DNA from: Chitinophagaceae bacterium
GTDB taxonomy: Bacteria > Bacteroidota > Bacteroidia > Chitinophagales > Chitinophagaceae
Length of the DNA: 64,000 nt
Reading direction: 5' to 3'
Assembly: GCA_016786885.1 (NCBI GenBank)
Contig: JAEUVO010000039.1
Location: 1 to 64,000 of the forward strand
The position numbers and the translations under genes are program-made. Below are positions 16,890 through 25,632 of this stretch, in pieces; the first letter of the stretch is position 1, and every line of letters starts with the position of its first letter. The notes beneath the pieces were generated by a model, which did not search any database, had not been told where the DNA came from, and saw nothing but the letters and a program-made list of their open reading frames with translations.

Positions 16890-18431
16890 TCAGCATTCCC
16901 CTTCTAATACCCTTACCGTTTCGTCGTAAAAATATTTGGCCCGTTCAAAAGTTGAAGCAATACATACCAGTCCGATCTTACCAAATTGTGATAAAGCTCC
17001 AATAAGGTGAAACATCACTCCTTCTTCCTTGGTAGCATCATAATGCAGGTTATTTAGCATGGCAATCTCCATCAGGTCGGAAGGAACCAGGCCTTTGAAT
17101 CTGTCATCCTGTAAGTTGTCTGTAAAAAGATAACATTTTTCATTCCCATCAGCCAGTATGTATTTCCCTGTATCAGGGTTATAATCTCCGTTGGTCAGGA
17201 ACTGAAGCATGATGTAAGGATGTGTGGTACCCCCTTTCCGGAGATTTATTTCTATTGCATAATGCTTCCATTCCTCATTCTCTTTAACTGATAAAAAATC
17301 GACCCCAAATCTGCCCATCACTCCTTTATTTTTCATCACTTCAGATATCTTTTTACCTAGTGTACCTACATCAATACTATACTCCTTGTTGGCAGGAAAA
17401 GTTCCTCCAAGGAATACCTGTCCATCGGGGCCACCCATCAATTGGTCATGGGTGGAAATGATATCAATCTTTCCCAGCGGATTGATACGGCATTGAACAG
17501 ACGGTGATGCTTTCTGTGGTGCATCAATAAACTCTTCTACAATACCTCCCATACTGGTAAACTTATGCATGAATTGCTGGTAGGTGAGATCAGAAGCGAC
17601 GATTTCAATCTCTGCGGGCAACAAGTCCCTGATCTGTGACTCTATATTTTCTCTCCCTGAAATTTTCTGGTAAGGAAACACCGCATTGCCTTCCCCGCTG
17701 AATCCATCATTCATTTTTATTACTGCTTTCATGAGCAAAGGATTGTTCTCGTATAAATCCGCCAACGCTTTTATTACTTGCTGCTCGTTTTGCAGGTTCT
17801 CATAGCCCGCAGGAATATCGACACCGCATTCTTTGAATATTTCCCGGCTGCCTGATTTGGTTCCCCAAAAAAGCAGGTCGGGATTGCATCCATATACCGG
17901 CAATCCCAGTGTAACAGCCAGCTTCCTTTCATGTTCTGTCACATTAAAACAAGCCAGGTGAGCCAGGTGGCCATCCGGGATTGCATTCATCATTCGTTTT
18001 ATCAACCGGGGCCTTGCCAATATTTTTTCAGTTAAAGAAACCGGCGACGCATCATAACAACTGAAGAAATGCATACGTTGCCTTGCATGATCGCCGGTAA
18101 TACCCGGCAGCAAATGAAGATAGTAGTCGATAATGATGGGGTCTATGGGTGTGCTCGTCACATATATTATATGTGTTTTGGGCATCCGTAATAACAAGAG
18201 CAGGCATAACAGCCTTTCTTCATAATGTACAATTCCGTCAATTTTGGCAAGGATGACAGGATCGAGTGTCAAACTGGGGATAACGACAACTGTTTTAGCA
18301 GCCATCTTATCATAAAAAACAGCCTTGTATTGAGGGGCAAAGTTTTGCTGGAGTTTACAAAACATCTCCTTTTCAGTCGGGGCTTGCTGACTGAACAGTT
18401 CTATCTGCTTATCCTTAGCCAATGGCAACAA
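16890..18431 (-). CDS. PGM1-type ATP-grasp peptide ligase-like protein
   Basis: 513 residues. The middle part has ATP-grasp features: 'AVIKMNDGFSGEGNAVF' (phosphate loop region), 'GRFGVDFLSV' and the metal-binding 'AIEINLRKGGTTHPY'. The C-terminal 100 residues ('KCYLFTDNLQDDRFKGL', 'GVMFHLIGALSQFGKIGL') match the C-terminal domain seen in the pheganomycin ligase PGM1 and relatives. It probably joins a carboxylate to an amine at the expense of ATP; the substrate is unknown. No amino-acid activation, amidinotransferase or precursor-peptide gene lies next to it, so it looks like a stand-alone family member. Its upstream neighbour on the same strand, 86 bases away, is the shortened AnmK-like gene. 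Confidence 0.8.
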   Translation of the reverse strand: MLPLAKDKQIELFSQQAPTEKEMFCKLQQNFAPQYKAVFYDKMAAKTVVVIPSLTLDPVILAKIDGIVHYEERLLCLLLLLRMPKTHIIYVTSTPIDPIIIDYYLHLLPGITGDHARQRMHFFSCYDASPVSLTEKILARPRLIKRMMNAIPDGHLAHLACFNVTEHERKLAVTLGLPVYGCNPDLLFWGTKSGSREIFKECGVDIPAGYENLQNEQQVIKALADLYENNPLLMKAVIKMNDGFSGEGNAVFPYQKISGRENIESQIRDLLPAEIEIVASDLTYQQFMHKFTSMGGIVEEFIDAPQKASPSVQCRINPLGKIDIISTHDQLMGGPDGQVFLGGTFPANKEYSIDVGTLGKKISEVMKNKGVMGRFGVDFLSVKENEEWKHYAIEINLRKGGTTHPYIMLQFLTNGDYNPDTGKYILADGNEKCYLFTDNLQDDRFKGLVPSDLMEIAMLNNLHYDATKEEGVMFHLIGALSQFGKIGLVCIASTFERAKYFYDETVRVLEGEC

Positions 18432-18517
18432 CCTTTTTTAGTTGGTGGCTAAGCTACCTTCAACAATTCTAAAAAGCCATGATGGAAAAGAACCATGTGA
18501 CTGATTTATATCATGGA

Positions 18518-19117
18518 TCAGGCTTCCTGACCTGTCCATAAGGCTCCCCCAATAGAGTTTTTTGAAGCTCCGCTTTCAGAAGCAAATACATTATACTCCT
18601 GCCGCCAGCGCAGCACCGCCATAAACGCAAACAAAATAGTACTGCTTATACCGGCATCTTTTTCCCTTAAAGAGAGTTTTTGGGTGAGTATTTTACTGGT
18701 AACCCGGCTACCACCTAAGGCTGCATCCAGCGAATAAAAGTCTCCTATAACCGGTAATTGTGTAATAGCTGCCACGGCCGCAGCATCGCCTAACTGCACT
18801 GATTTACCCTGGTTAAAAAGTTTATATCCCGGAAAAGCGATCAGCGATACTTTATAATGCAAGTTGTGCCTGTCAATGAATTGATTGAGCAATCCTGCTA
18901 TATAATGTCCATAATCTGTATGGAGTAAGTGATAAGCAACTGCCGGCAGGTTACCCGCATTTTTTAATTGCTCCCGCCACGCATCAGTGTAAGCAATATT
19001 CTCGTTTTGAAGTATTTCATAAACCCACTGTCCTGCCTGCTCCTGAAATTCTACAAACGTAAGCACCACGCCATTTTCCAAATCATCTCCCATTAAACCA
19101 ATAGCCCTGTAAACCAT
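18518..19117 (-). CDS. AnmK-like protein lacking the central kinase region
   Basis: 199 residues. The first 135 align by eye with the start of anhydro-N-acetylmuramic acid kinase (AnmK): 'MVYRAIGLM', 'FVEFQEQAG', 'YHLLHTDYGHYIAGLLNQF', 'VQLGDAAAVAAITQLPVIGD', 'ALGG'. The last 45 match its C-terminus: 'LRWRQEYNVFASESGASKN', 'SIGGALWTGQEA'. AnmK proteins have roughly 355-400 residues, so some 150-190 are missing, including the catalytic aspartate region. The nucleotide-binding 'MSG(S/T)S.DG' has also decayed to 'MGDDLENG'. It therefore cannot be a working kinase. The frame is nevertheless fully open, so it is either a young remnant or a repurposed fragment. Confidence 0.75.
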   Translation of the reverse strand: MVYRAIGLMGDDLENGVVLTFVEFQEQAGQWVYEILQNENIAYTDAWREQLKNAGNLPAVAYHLLHTDYGHYIAGLLNQFIDRHNLHYKVSLIAFPGYKLFNQGKSVQLGDAAAVAAITQLPVIGDFYSLDAALGGSRVTSKILTQKLSLREKDAGISSTILFAFMAVLRWRQEYNVFASESGASKNSIGGALWTGQEA

Positions 19118-19226
19118 GAAACCAATTTTAGTTTAGATTTGCCAAAAGTAATTTATCCTCTGTTTTTCCGGCCTGACATTTATTTGCCAGTGCAAAAACA
19201 AAGGATGTCAAAAGTAAATCTACAAG

Positions 19227-19877
19227 ATGATTGTTAATCTCAGCCAGCAACATTCCCTGATCAGCAATTGGGTAGGCGAATTAAGAGATATGAATGTGCA
19301 AACAGACCGGATGCGTTTTCGTCGTAATCTCGAACGGATAGGAGAAGTGGCTGCGTATGAAATAAGCAAAGTGCTGCCGTTTGTAGAAAAGGAAATTCAA
19401 ACCCCATTGGGTATAGCAGTACATAAAGTACTTAAAGAATATCCCGTACTGGCAACCATTCTGAGAGCCGGGCTTCCCCTTCACCAGGGTTTACTGAATT
19501 ATTTTGATCAATCAGATAATGCCTTTATATCTGCCTACCGTAAGCATCATAAGGATGGCAGCTTTGACATAAGTCTTGATTATGTTTCCTGCCCCGAGTT
19601 GGAAAACAGAGTGGTCATCATCTCTGATCCAATGCTTGCAACGGGTTCTTCCCTCGTAAAAACCATCCATTTTTTAAAAGATGAAGGACAACCCCGTGAA
19701 ATTCATATTGTAGCGGCAATTGCCTGTACCGTTGGCATAGAATATGTAAAAAGAGAGGAGCCTTCAGTAACTATCTGGTGCGGAGATATTGATGATGAGC
19801 TCACTGCCAAAGGTTATATAGTTCCCGGATTGGGTGATGCCGGCGACCTGGCTTTTGGGCCAAAAATGCAGATGTAA
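19227..19877 (+). CDS. upp: Uracil phosphoribosyltransferase
   Basis: 216 residues, the usual length. It makes UMP from uracil and PRPP in pyrimidine salvage. Visible signatures are the PRPP-binding loop 'ISDPMLATGSS' (132-142), 'ATILRAGLPLHQG' (76-88) and the uracil-binding C-terminal loop 'PGLGDAGDLAFG'. The gene stands alone, divergent from the AnmK-like gene. A -7-like box TAGATTTG lies at 19134-19141, but no convincing upstream box accompanies it. Confidence 0.95.
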   Translation: MIVNLSQQHSLISNWVGELRDMNVQTDRMRFRRNLERIGEVAAYEISKVLPFVEKEIQTPLGIAVHKVLKEYPVLATILRAGLPLHQGLLNYFDQSDNAFISAYRKHHKDGSFDISLDYVSCPELENRVVIISDPMLATGSSLVKTIHFLKDEGQPREIHIVAAIACTVGIEYVKREEPSVTIWCGDIDDELTAKGYIVPGLGDAGDLAFGPKMQM

Positions 19878-20149
19878 CTGACCGTTCAAAGACACAATTT
19901 TTTAGTTACCTGTTTTACTTTCAATGCTTTAGAATTGTAACGGATACGTATGATAAAAAGCTGGCAACTTTCTAAAAGCAGCATTAATTCTATTTCACAG
20001 GTCTGTAAAATGTTGTATTTTCCCGTTTCGTACCGGGCAGATTTAATGGCTGAATAAGGCAATCAAATTGAATAGCAAAACGTTTAGTTTTTAAAAACCT
20101 CGTTTTCTGTTAATCGCTGCCCGATAACTGAAAAAACTTATTTGCTGAG

Positions 20150-21163
20150 ATGAAAAAAAATCTTTTTACCCTGTTGGTTTGTGTGGCTGTGGCCAGTGTG
20201 TCAAAAGCTCAGGACCCTAACTTTTCCCAATTTTTCGCTTCCCCGCTTACACTCAACCCTGCCCTGACCGGCAAATTTGATGGTTCTTTCCGGGTAGCTG
20301 GTAATTACCGCAATCAATGGCCTACTATTAACAATGCCTTTGTTACAAAAACCGTTTCGGTAGACTTTGGTATTTTGAAAAACCGAATTCCAGAAATAGA
20401 TCAGCTTGGTGTTGGTATCCTTGGTGTAACAGACAGGGCTGGAGATGGTGTGCTCGTAACAAACTATGCTGGATTATCCCTTGCCTATCATAAAGGACTT
20501 GATGAAGATGGGTTTCACCAGGTGGGTGCTGGCTTCCAGGGAACTTTTGTTAGTAAAAGATTGGATGTAACCAAGGTGCTTTTCCAGGACCAGTTAACAC
20601 CGCTTGGCTTCACTGGTGTAACCAGCGAGATATTTGACAGCCGCCAAATTAACCTGAGCTATTTTGATTTAAATGCCGGAGTACTGTATAATGGCAGCAC
20701 AAATGGATATAATAATTTCTATATCGGCGCTTCTATGTATCATATCAATCGTCCGAAAGAAAGTTTCCAGGGCGGCCAATACCTGTTAAATACAAGAACT
20801 ACAATCCAGGCAGGTGGTAAGATACCCGTAGGTTCATATAATTACCTGCACATTGCTGCTAATCACAGTATGCAGGCAAAAGCGCATAACACAGTAGTAG
20901 GTGGTGCCTTTTCTTATAATGTAAACAATAATGAGGATGACCCGGTAAATGTTTACCTGGGCGCCTGGTACCGTTTCAATGATGCCGCTATTCCTTATAT
21001 CGGCCTTGAATTTAAAGGTATCCAGATCGGAGCTTCTTATGATGCCAACACTTCCAGTCTGAAACCTGCCTCAAATACAAGGGGTGGTATGGAATTATCA
21101 CTTATCTATATTAAGAAACCATCTGATCCAAATGCTAAAAAGCTGAACTGCCCACGATTCTAA
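20150..21163 (+). CDS. PorP/SprF family outer membrane protein
   Basis: 337 residues with the signal peptide 'MKKNLFTLLVCVAVASVSKAQ', then 'DPNFSQFFASPLTLNPALTG', which is typical of the PorP/SprF family linked to type IX secretion. The rest alternates in a beta-barrel fashion. Family members help secrete or anchor T9SS cargo, often one large adhesin encoded next door; no such partner lies here, so it is a stand-alone copy. The 272 bases before it hold no gene I can recognise. A strong terminator follows immediately. Confidence 0.88.
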   Translation: MKKNLFTLLVCVAVASVSKAQDPNFSQFFASPLTLNPALTGKFDGSFRVAGNYRNQWPTINNAFVTKTVSVDFGILKNRIPEIDQLGVGILGVTDRAGDGVLVTNYAGLSLAYHKGLDEDGFHQVGAGFQGTFVSKRLDVTKVLFQDQLTPLGFTGVTSEIFDSRQINLSYFDLNAGVLYNGSTNGYNNFYIGASMYHINRPKESFQGGQYLLNTRTTIQAGGKIPVGSYNYLHIAANHSMQAKAHNTVVGGAFSYNVNNNEDDPVNVYLGAWYRFNDAAIPYIGLEFKGIQIGASYDANTSSLKPASNTRGGMELSLIYIKKPSDPNAKKLNCPRF

Positions 21164-21181
21164 ATTCAAATTATTATAATT

Positions 21182-21213
21182 AAAAAAAGCGAAGCATCTG
21201 CTTCGCTTTTTTT
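21182..21213 (+). terminator. Rho-independent terminator after the PorP/SprF gene
   Basis: The stem AAAAAAAGCGAAG / CTTCGCTTTTTTT around a six-base loop ends in a T-run. It lies 19 bases after the stop and 27 bases before the end of the convergent transporter gene, so it can work in both directions. Confidence 0.9.
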
Positions 21214-21240
21214 AATGCCTGTTGTTTCCGGTTAATAAGA

Positions 21241-22710
21241 TCAGACTCTCATTAACAATGGCAAAAGGAACCAGCTAAACAAGGTGATCAAAATGATAGA
21301 AATGATATTCATTATCAATCCTGCTTTGGTCATATGCTTTAATTTAATATAGCCGCTGGCAAAAACGATAGCATTAGGAGGAGTGCCCATCGGCAGCATA
21401 CTGGCACAACTGGCAGCCAGTGTCATTGGAATTCCCAATAGCAAAGGATCCATTTTTAATGCAATTGCCAGTGAAGTAACAACCGGTGCAAAGACAATTA
21501 CCTGAGCTACATTACTCATCACCTCACTCAGGAAGATCGTTACAACAGTAATAACCAATACCATTACAAATCCATTACTAGAGAACTGAGCCAGCCATCC
21601 ACCCATTTGTTCTATGAGACCGGCATTTTCCAGTGCTCCTGCCAGCGAAATGCCCCCTCCAAAAAGCAGCAGTATGCCCCATGCCATTTTACTTGTATCA
21701 CCCCACTCAAGTATAGATCCAGCGTCATCTTCCTTATTCATTTCCTTTTTTCCTGACGGACAAATGAACAATGATAACGCACAAAGCAGCGCTATTATAG
21801 TATCATCCAGTTTAAATAATGATTGCGCATCATTAATGATAGCTCTTGTGATCCACAAAAAAGCTGTACAGATAAAAATAATAAGCACTCTTTTTTCCGC
21901 AACAGATAAAGGGCCAAGCTTTATTATTTCATTCCTTATCAATTCCTTTGTTGCAGTGTCAGATTTAATTCGATTGGGGAACAGCCATTTTACCATTACC
22001 CAATACAGGCATAGTAATAACAAAAGTGAGAGCGGTGTACAAAGCAACATCCAGCTCATAAAATCAACCTGTGAGCCAGGAAACTTTTTTTCAATGTATC
22101 CGATATAAGCAACATTCGGTGGTGTTCCGATAATGGTAGCAATCCCCCCTATATTAGAAGCATAAGCAATTGCAAGCATAATAGTGAGAGAAAAGTTTGC
22201 AATACTCCCGTTGCCGGCATTATTTTCTTTCATTACATGAATAACTGACAGGGCTATCGGGAACATCATCATGGTAGTGGCGGTGTTGCTCAGCCACATG
22301 CTTAACAAACCAGTGGCAAGAATAAAACCCAATACGATCCTGTCTCCACTGGTACCTGTAAGTCTTACTATATTAAGTGCTATCCGGCGATGCAAGTTCC
22401 ATTTCTCGATGGCCAATCCCAGCATAAATCCTCCCATAAATAGAAAAATTACCGGGTTAGCATAGCCTGAAGCGGCTGCATCCAATTTGCTGATATTCAA
22501 CAATGGGAAAAGGACCAGTGGTAATAAGGCCACTACCGGCATCGGCAATGCTTCCAACACCCACCAGGTGATCATTAATCCTGCAACAGCCAGCACTTTG
22601 TTAGCTGTATGTTCCACTCCAAAAGGATTGACAAAGTACAGGAACAAAGAAATTGCTATTCCCAAAAGCAATGAAATGATTTTCGCCAGTTGTTTTGATT
22701 TTTCGGTCAA
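21241..22710 (-). CDS. DASS/SLC13 family sodium:dicarboxylate symporter
   Basis: 489 residues, very hydrophobic with about 11-13 membrane segments. The paired motifs of the family are present: 'SNTATTMMMFPIALS' in the first half, and 'MSNVAQVIVF' with 'MGTPPNAIVFASGYIK' in the second. Family members import di- and tricarboxylates such as succinate, malate, fumarate or citrate, with sodium; some carry sulfate. The substrate cannot be fixed from sequence. Single gene, convergent with the PorP/SprF gene across a shared terminator. Confidence 0.88.
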   Translation of the reverse strand: MTEKSKQLAKIISLLLGIAISLFLYFVNPFGVEHTANKVLAVAGLMITWWVLEALPMPVVALLPLVLFPLLNISKLDAAASGYANPVIFLFMGGFMLGLAIEKWNLHRRIALNIVRLTGTSGDRIVLGFILATGLLSMWLSNTATTMMMFPIALSVIHVMKENNAGNGSIANFSLTIMLAIAYASNIGGIATIIGTPPNVAYIGYIEKKFPGSQVDFMSWMLLCTPLSLLLLLCLYWVMVKWLFPNRIKSDTATKELIRNEIIKLGPLSVAEKRVLIIFICTAFLWITRAIINDAQSLFKLDDTIIALLCALSLFICPSGKKEMNKEDDAGSILEWGDTSKMAWGILLLFGGGISLAGALENAGLIEQMGGWLAQFSSNGFVMVLVITVVTIFLSEVMSNVAQVIVFAPVVTSLAIALKMDPLLLGIPMTLAASCASMLPMGTPPNAIVFASGYIKLKHMTKAGLIMNIISIILITLFSWFLLPLLMRV

Positions 22711-22793
22711 GCTTTTCGTTTTATGATTTCAAGATACAATCTTGTAACGAATCGGCAACAACATCAGGTCTTTTCAACAATAAGGATGGCCTT

Positions 22794-23396
22794 TTATTTT
22801 TTACCACTAACATATAAATTGTCGCCTAGAAAAAATCTATACCGCAGTAAAGCATCATCACCCGCATAATCGACGCCGATTCTCGGAGAAGATCTTATTT
22901 TTCCTTTCCCGGCAACAAATCCATCATCTCCGATAAATAATTCCTTTGACTGTAATGAATATCCTTTATGAGAAACATCAATGCCCATTGCTTTTGAAAC
23001 ATTTCCCGGCCCTTTTGTCAAAGTAAAATCAGCCTTTTTCTTTCCCGTCCTTGACAACATCTCATCAATTCCTTTAAGCGGTTCCAGTGCCCTGATCAGA
23101 ATGGCATGTGGTATTTCTTTTTTATATGTTACTATATTAAACAAATGATGAATACCGTAACAGAGATAAACATAAGCTACACCTCCTTCTTCATACATGA
23201 TCTCTGTACGGTTGGTTCTTCTGCCTCCAAAAGCATGAGAGGCTTTGTCTGCTACTCCATTATAAGCCTCCACTTCCACTATACGTCCTGATGTAATAAC
23301 ACCATTCCATTTAGTGACCAGTATTTTCCCTATCAGGTCTTTTGCGATCTGCACAACATTAGCCCGTCTGAAAAAATCAGGTTTTAGTTTTTCCAT
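22794..23396 (-). CDS. DNA-3-methyladenine glycosylase (AAG/Mpg type)
   Basis: 200 residues from the ATG at 23396 (a start 18 bases earlier is also open). It excises alkylated or deaminated purines in base excision repair. The catalytic Glu lies in 'GRIVEVEAYNG', followed by 'DKASHAFGGRRTNRTEIMY', 'AYVYLCYGIHHLFNIVT' and 'LTKGPGNVSKAMGI', all characteristic of the alkyladenine glycosylase family. Monocistronic, divergent from the EI24 membrane protein gene. Confidence 0.92.
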   Translation of the reverse strand: MEKLKPDFFRRANVVQIAKDLIGKILVTKWNGVITSGRIVEVEAYNGVADKASHAFGGRRTNRTEIMYEEGGVAYVYLCYGIHHLFNIVTYKKEIPHAILIRALEPLKGIDEMLSRTGKKKADFTLTKGPGNVSKAMGIDVSHKGYSLQSKELFIGDDGFVAGKGKIRSSPRIGVDYAGDDALLRYRFFLGDNLYVSGKK

Positions 23397-23479
23397 TCTT
23401 ATCCGTTGACCCAAAAAAACAGGTAAATCATTTTCATTCCTGTTGTCAATGGTCTATATTTAGTCCTCAAAATAAGGCT

Positions 23480-24226
23480 TTGCTGAAAGAAATCGTCATT
23501 GCATTCCAATCCTGGGAAGAAGCCCGCCGCTTTATTCAAAAGCATAAATTATTCAAATGGATAGTAATCCCGGGAATAATTTATACACTCCTCTTTATTG
23601 CAGGTATGTTGTTTTTCTGGCAGTCATCAGATAATGTTGTTTCCTGGATCAGCGACAAGCTGGGAATTGAAAACTGGTTGCAAAAAGAAAGAAGTGAATG
23701 GTTAAGTTTCTTCTTTGTAATGACCGGTATGATGCTCCGGCTTATCCTGGTGCTTTTTTATTTTTCCTTATTCAAGTATGTAATCCTGATAATTGGCTCG
23801 CCTGTTTTTACTTACCTGAGTGAAAAAACAGAAGCTATTATAGATGGCAAGGAACATACTTTCAACTGGTCTGAAGTAAAAAAAGATGCGGTTCGGGGCA
23901 TACAGCTTGCTCTGCGCAATGCAGGATGGCAATCAGTGTACCTCGTTGCTCTGATATTATTATCATTGGTGCCACTCATTGGCTGGATCACCCCTGTCAT
24001 TGCACTGCTTATGGAATGTTATTACTTCGGTGTATCGATGCTCGATTACAGTTTTGCCAGGAACAACTTCAGTGTTTCGCAAAGTGTTGCCTTTACCGCC
24101 CGTCATAAAGGTCTTGCTATTGGCAACGGGCTACTTTTTTATGCCATGCATATCCTTATTATTCTTGCCCCTGCCTATGCTATCATCGCAGCAACTCTAA
24201 GTGTGCATAAAGTAAAAAACAGTTAA
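23480..24226 (+). CDS. EI24/CysZ-like membrane protein
   Basis: About 248 residues. The start appears to be TTG at 23480: no in-frame ATG lies nearby upstream, and the next ATG (near 23604) would remove the first membrane helix. There are four to five membrane segments ('WIVIPGIIYTLLFIAGMLFF', 'LILVLFYFSLFKYVILIIG', 'LVALILLSLVPLIGWITPVI', 'LLFYAMHILIILAPAYAII'). The family includes the sulfate channel CysZ and eukaryotic EI24, but distant members have unknown roles. It is 5 bases upstream of the methyltransferase gene and probably cotranscribed with it. Confidence 0.75.
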   Translation: MLKEIVIAFQSWEEARRFIQKHKLFKWIVIPGIIYTLLFIAGMLFFWQSSDNVVSWISDKLGIENWLQKERSEWLSFFFVMTGMMLRLILVLFYFSLFKYVILIIGSPVFTYLSEKTEAIIDGKEHTFNWSEVKKDAVRGIQLALRNAGWQSVYLVALILLSLVPLIGWITPVIALLMECYYFGVSMLDYSFARNNFSVSQSVAFTARHKGLAIGNGLLFYAMHILIILAPAYAIIAATLSVHKVKNS

Positions 24227-24231
24227 CAGGT

Positions 24232-24927
24232 ATGGCTACCGTATATCTTATACCAGCCATTCTGCAGGAAGAGGGATTACCTGCAATTCCGGCATATATA
24301 AAAGATGCAATTAAAGAATGTCATGTGTTCTTTGTAGAAAATGAGCGAACCACCAGGCGCTACTTTAAACAACTGTGGAAAGAAATGGTCATTGATGACT
24401 ATGAATGGGTGAACATGACAGAAGCTGAGACTGCTACTGTTGTTTTCAGAAAGAAATTAAACGAAGGGAAAAATATTGGTATCGTAAGTGAAGCAGGATG
24501 TCCGGGAGTAGCTGATCCCGGCCAGTCATTAACAGCCATTGCCCAGCAAATGGATATTACCGTGAAGCCATTGGCTGGCCCCAGTTCTATACTATTGGCC
24601 CTTATGGCCAGCGGGATGAATGGCCAGCAATTTAAATTCTGTGGTTACTTACCTATCGATAATCAGCAGCGTATAAAAACAATAAAAGAACTGGAAACAG
24701 AATCTGCAAAGAAAAATTGCACACAAATATTTATCGAAACGCCATATCGTAATAACCAGCTGATAGAATCTCTTCTCAAAAACTGCAACAGTTCAACATC
24801 GCTTTGCATTGCAGTTGATCTTACCGGGCCAAAAGAATGGGTAAAAACAAAAAAGATTTCTGCCTGGCAAAAAGAAAAACCGGACATTCATAAACGTCCG
24901 GCGATATTCTTATTACTTGCCCAATAA
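24232..24927 (+). CDS. Tetrapyrrole-methylase-fold SAM methyltransferase (RsmI-like)
   Basis: 231 residues of the tetrapyrrole methylase superfamily: 'VYLIPAILQEEG' at the N-terminus, 'NIGIVSEAGCPGVADPG' (SAM-site loop), 'VKPLAGPSSILLALMASG' and 'QIFIETPYRNNQLIESLL'. It resembles RsmI, which 2'-O-methylates C1402 of 16S rRNA, but is shorter and lacks the RsmI C-terminal extension, so the rRNA target is only a guess. Bacteroidota often carry this short form in addition to a true RsmI. Convergent with the next gene, 1 base apart. Confidence 0.8.
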   Translation: MATVYLIPAILQEEGLPAIPAYIKDAIKECHVFFVENERTTRRYFKQLWKEMVIDDYEWVNMTEAETATVVFRKKLNEGKNIGIVSEAGCPGVADPGQSLTAIAQQMDITVKPLAGPSSILLALMASGMNGQQFKFCGYLPIDNQQRIKTIKELETESAKKNCTQIFIETPYRNNQLIESLLKNCNSSTSLCIAVDLTGPKEWVKTKKISAWQKEKPDIHKRPAIFLLLAQ

Positions 24928-24928
24928 A

Positions 24929-25393
24929 TCATTGAAATGGTGTTTGCGTATTACCTGGTCGTTGTATTGAAATAATACTGTCCACCACATATTTACTCAT
25001 TCCCCTCCAGGGCAAAGCTCCAAGGTATTCCTTATAGTGCAATTCCATAAAAGCACCGCTATTTGACATAAGCTGCTGTGCTACTTTTTCATTTACTACA
25101 GAAAATTCGAATTCATTCGACTGTATACTCCCCGGAACTTTAGATTTGTACCCTGTTTGTATCACCCTGCCTTCATACGTTTTAAAAATATATCCTTTTT
25201 TCACAAAGAAATTAAGCTCACCGGCTTTACTTCCTTCGCCAAAAACATAAAAGAATTTTACATAAATAAATATAGCCAGGGCAATAAAAAGGAAAATAAG
25301 AATTCTCGTGGCGAATTTCTTGAACCAGGATTTTTTCTTAGCAGGTTGTTGTGCTAACGGTTGTTCAGGTTGTGTGGTTGCTTGTTCGTCCAT
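24929..25393 (-). CDS. Conserved membrane-anchored protein of unknown function
   Basis: 154 residues. A basic, Gln-rich start is followed by one membrane helix ('ILIFLFIALAIFIYVKFFYV', about 31-50) and a small soluble domain with 'KKGYIFKTYEGRVIQTG', 'FEFSVVNEKVAQQL' and 'YKEYLGALPWRG'. Similar Bacteroidota proteins have sometimes been labelled 6-phosphogluconate dehydrogenase, but nothing here looks like that enzyme (no Rossmann motif). It is divergent from the arginine operon, whose promoter lies in the shared upstream region. Function unknown. Confidence 0.7.
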   Translation of the reverse strand: MDEQATTQPEQPLAQQPAKKKSWFKKFATRILIFLFIALAIFIYVKFFYVFGEGSKAGELNFFVKKGYIFKTYEGRVIQTGYKSKVPGSIQSNEFEFSVVNEKVAQQLMSNSGAFMELHYKEYLGALPWRGMSKYVVDSIISIQRPGNTQTPFQ

Positions 25394-25415
25394 AAAAGAA
25401 GTTTATAACAAAAAA

Positions 25416-25450
25416 TTTGTGAGCTTAAACCAATTATTATTATAAATTTG
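25416..25450 (+). promoter_or_regulatory. Predicted promoter of the arginine operon
   Basis: TTTG at 25416-25419 and TAAATTTG at 25443-25450 (a full match to the Bacteroidota -7 consensus TAnnTTTG) are 23 bases apart, slightly longer than usual. The start would be near 25456, leaving about 240 bases of untranslated leader before the GNAT gene. Confidence 0.55.
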
Positions 25451-25477
25451 CGTCCAAGTTACAACTTGTTAAGCTAC

Positions 25478-25600
25478 ATGGCTAATATTCTGACACATAC
25501 AAAGCAATTTGCGTTTCATGCGCCAATTACCAGCGGGGTTTATTCCGTTGGGTTTGATGTGTTTATTTTTTCCCGCCCCCGACGTCGCCCTGTATTCTGA
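25478..25600 (+). CDS. Candidate 40-codon arginine leader peptide
   Basis: An ATG at 25478, some 20 bases after the predicted transcription start, opens a 40-codon frame ending in TGA at 25598. Codons 32-38 read S-R-P-R-R-R-P (25571-25591), so four Arg codons fall within six positions directly before the stop, upstream of genes that make arginine. That is the layout of an attenuation leader peptide. Against it, no T-rich terminator follows and the peptide is long. The following codons in the same frame (25619-25693) could be the tail of a decayed gene instead. Confidence 0.35.
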   Translation: MANILTHTKQFAFHAPITSGVYSVGFDVFIFSRPRRRPVF

Positions 25601-25632
25601 CAGGACGAACCCCTCACCATGGTCCCTGTCAG
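25585..25632 (+). promoter_or_regulatory. Two mutually exclusive hairpins in the arginine leader
   Basis: Hairpin 1 pairs TCGcCCTGT (25585-25593) with ACAGGaCGA (25600-25608) and covers the last Arg codon and the stop. Hairpin 2 pairs CTGACAGG (25597-25604) perfectly with CCTGTCAG (25625-25632). They share 25600-25604, so only one can form. A ribosome stalled on the Arg codons would block hairpin 1 and allow hairpin 2. No T-run follows either stem, so a termination step is not evident. The remaining leader (25633-25698) holds nothing else I recognise. Confidence 0.35.

Noticed and set aside
18502..18513. TGA-TTTATA-TCA palindrome upstream of the ATP-grasp gene
   Set aside because: It resembles the Crp/Fnr half-site spacing, but lacks GTGA/TCAC and has no -7 box at the 36.5-bp position seen in the sulfur island.
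21614..22108. 164-codon open frame on the plus strand
   Set aside because: Antisense shadow of the DASS transporter, Ser/Ile-rich, with no family resemblance.
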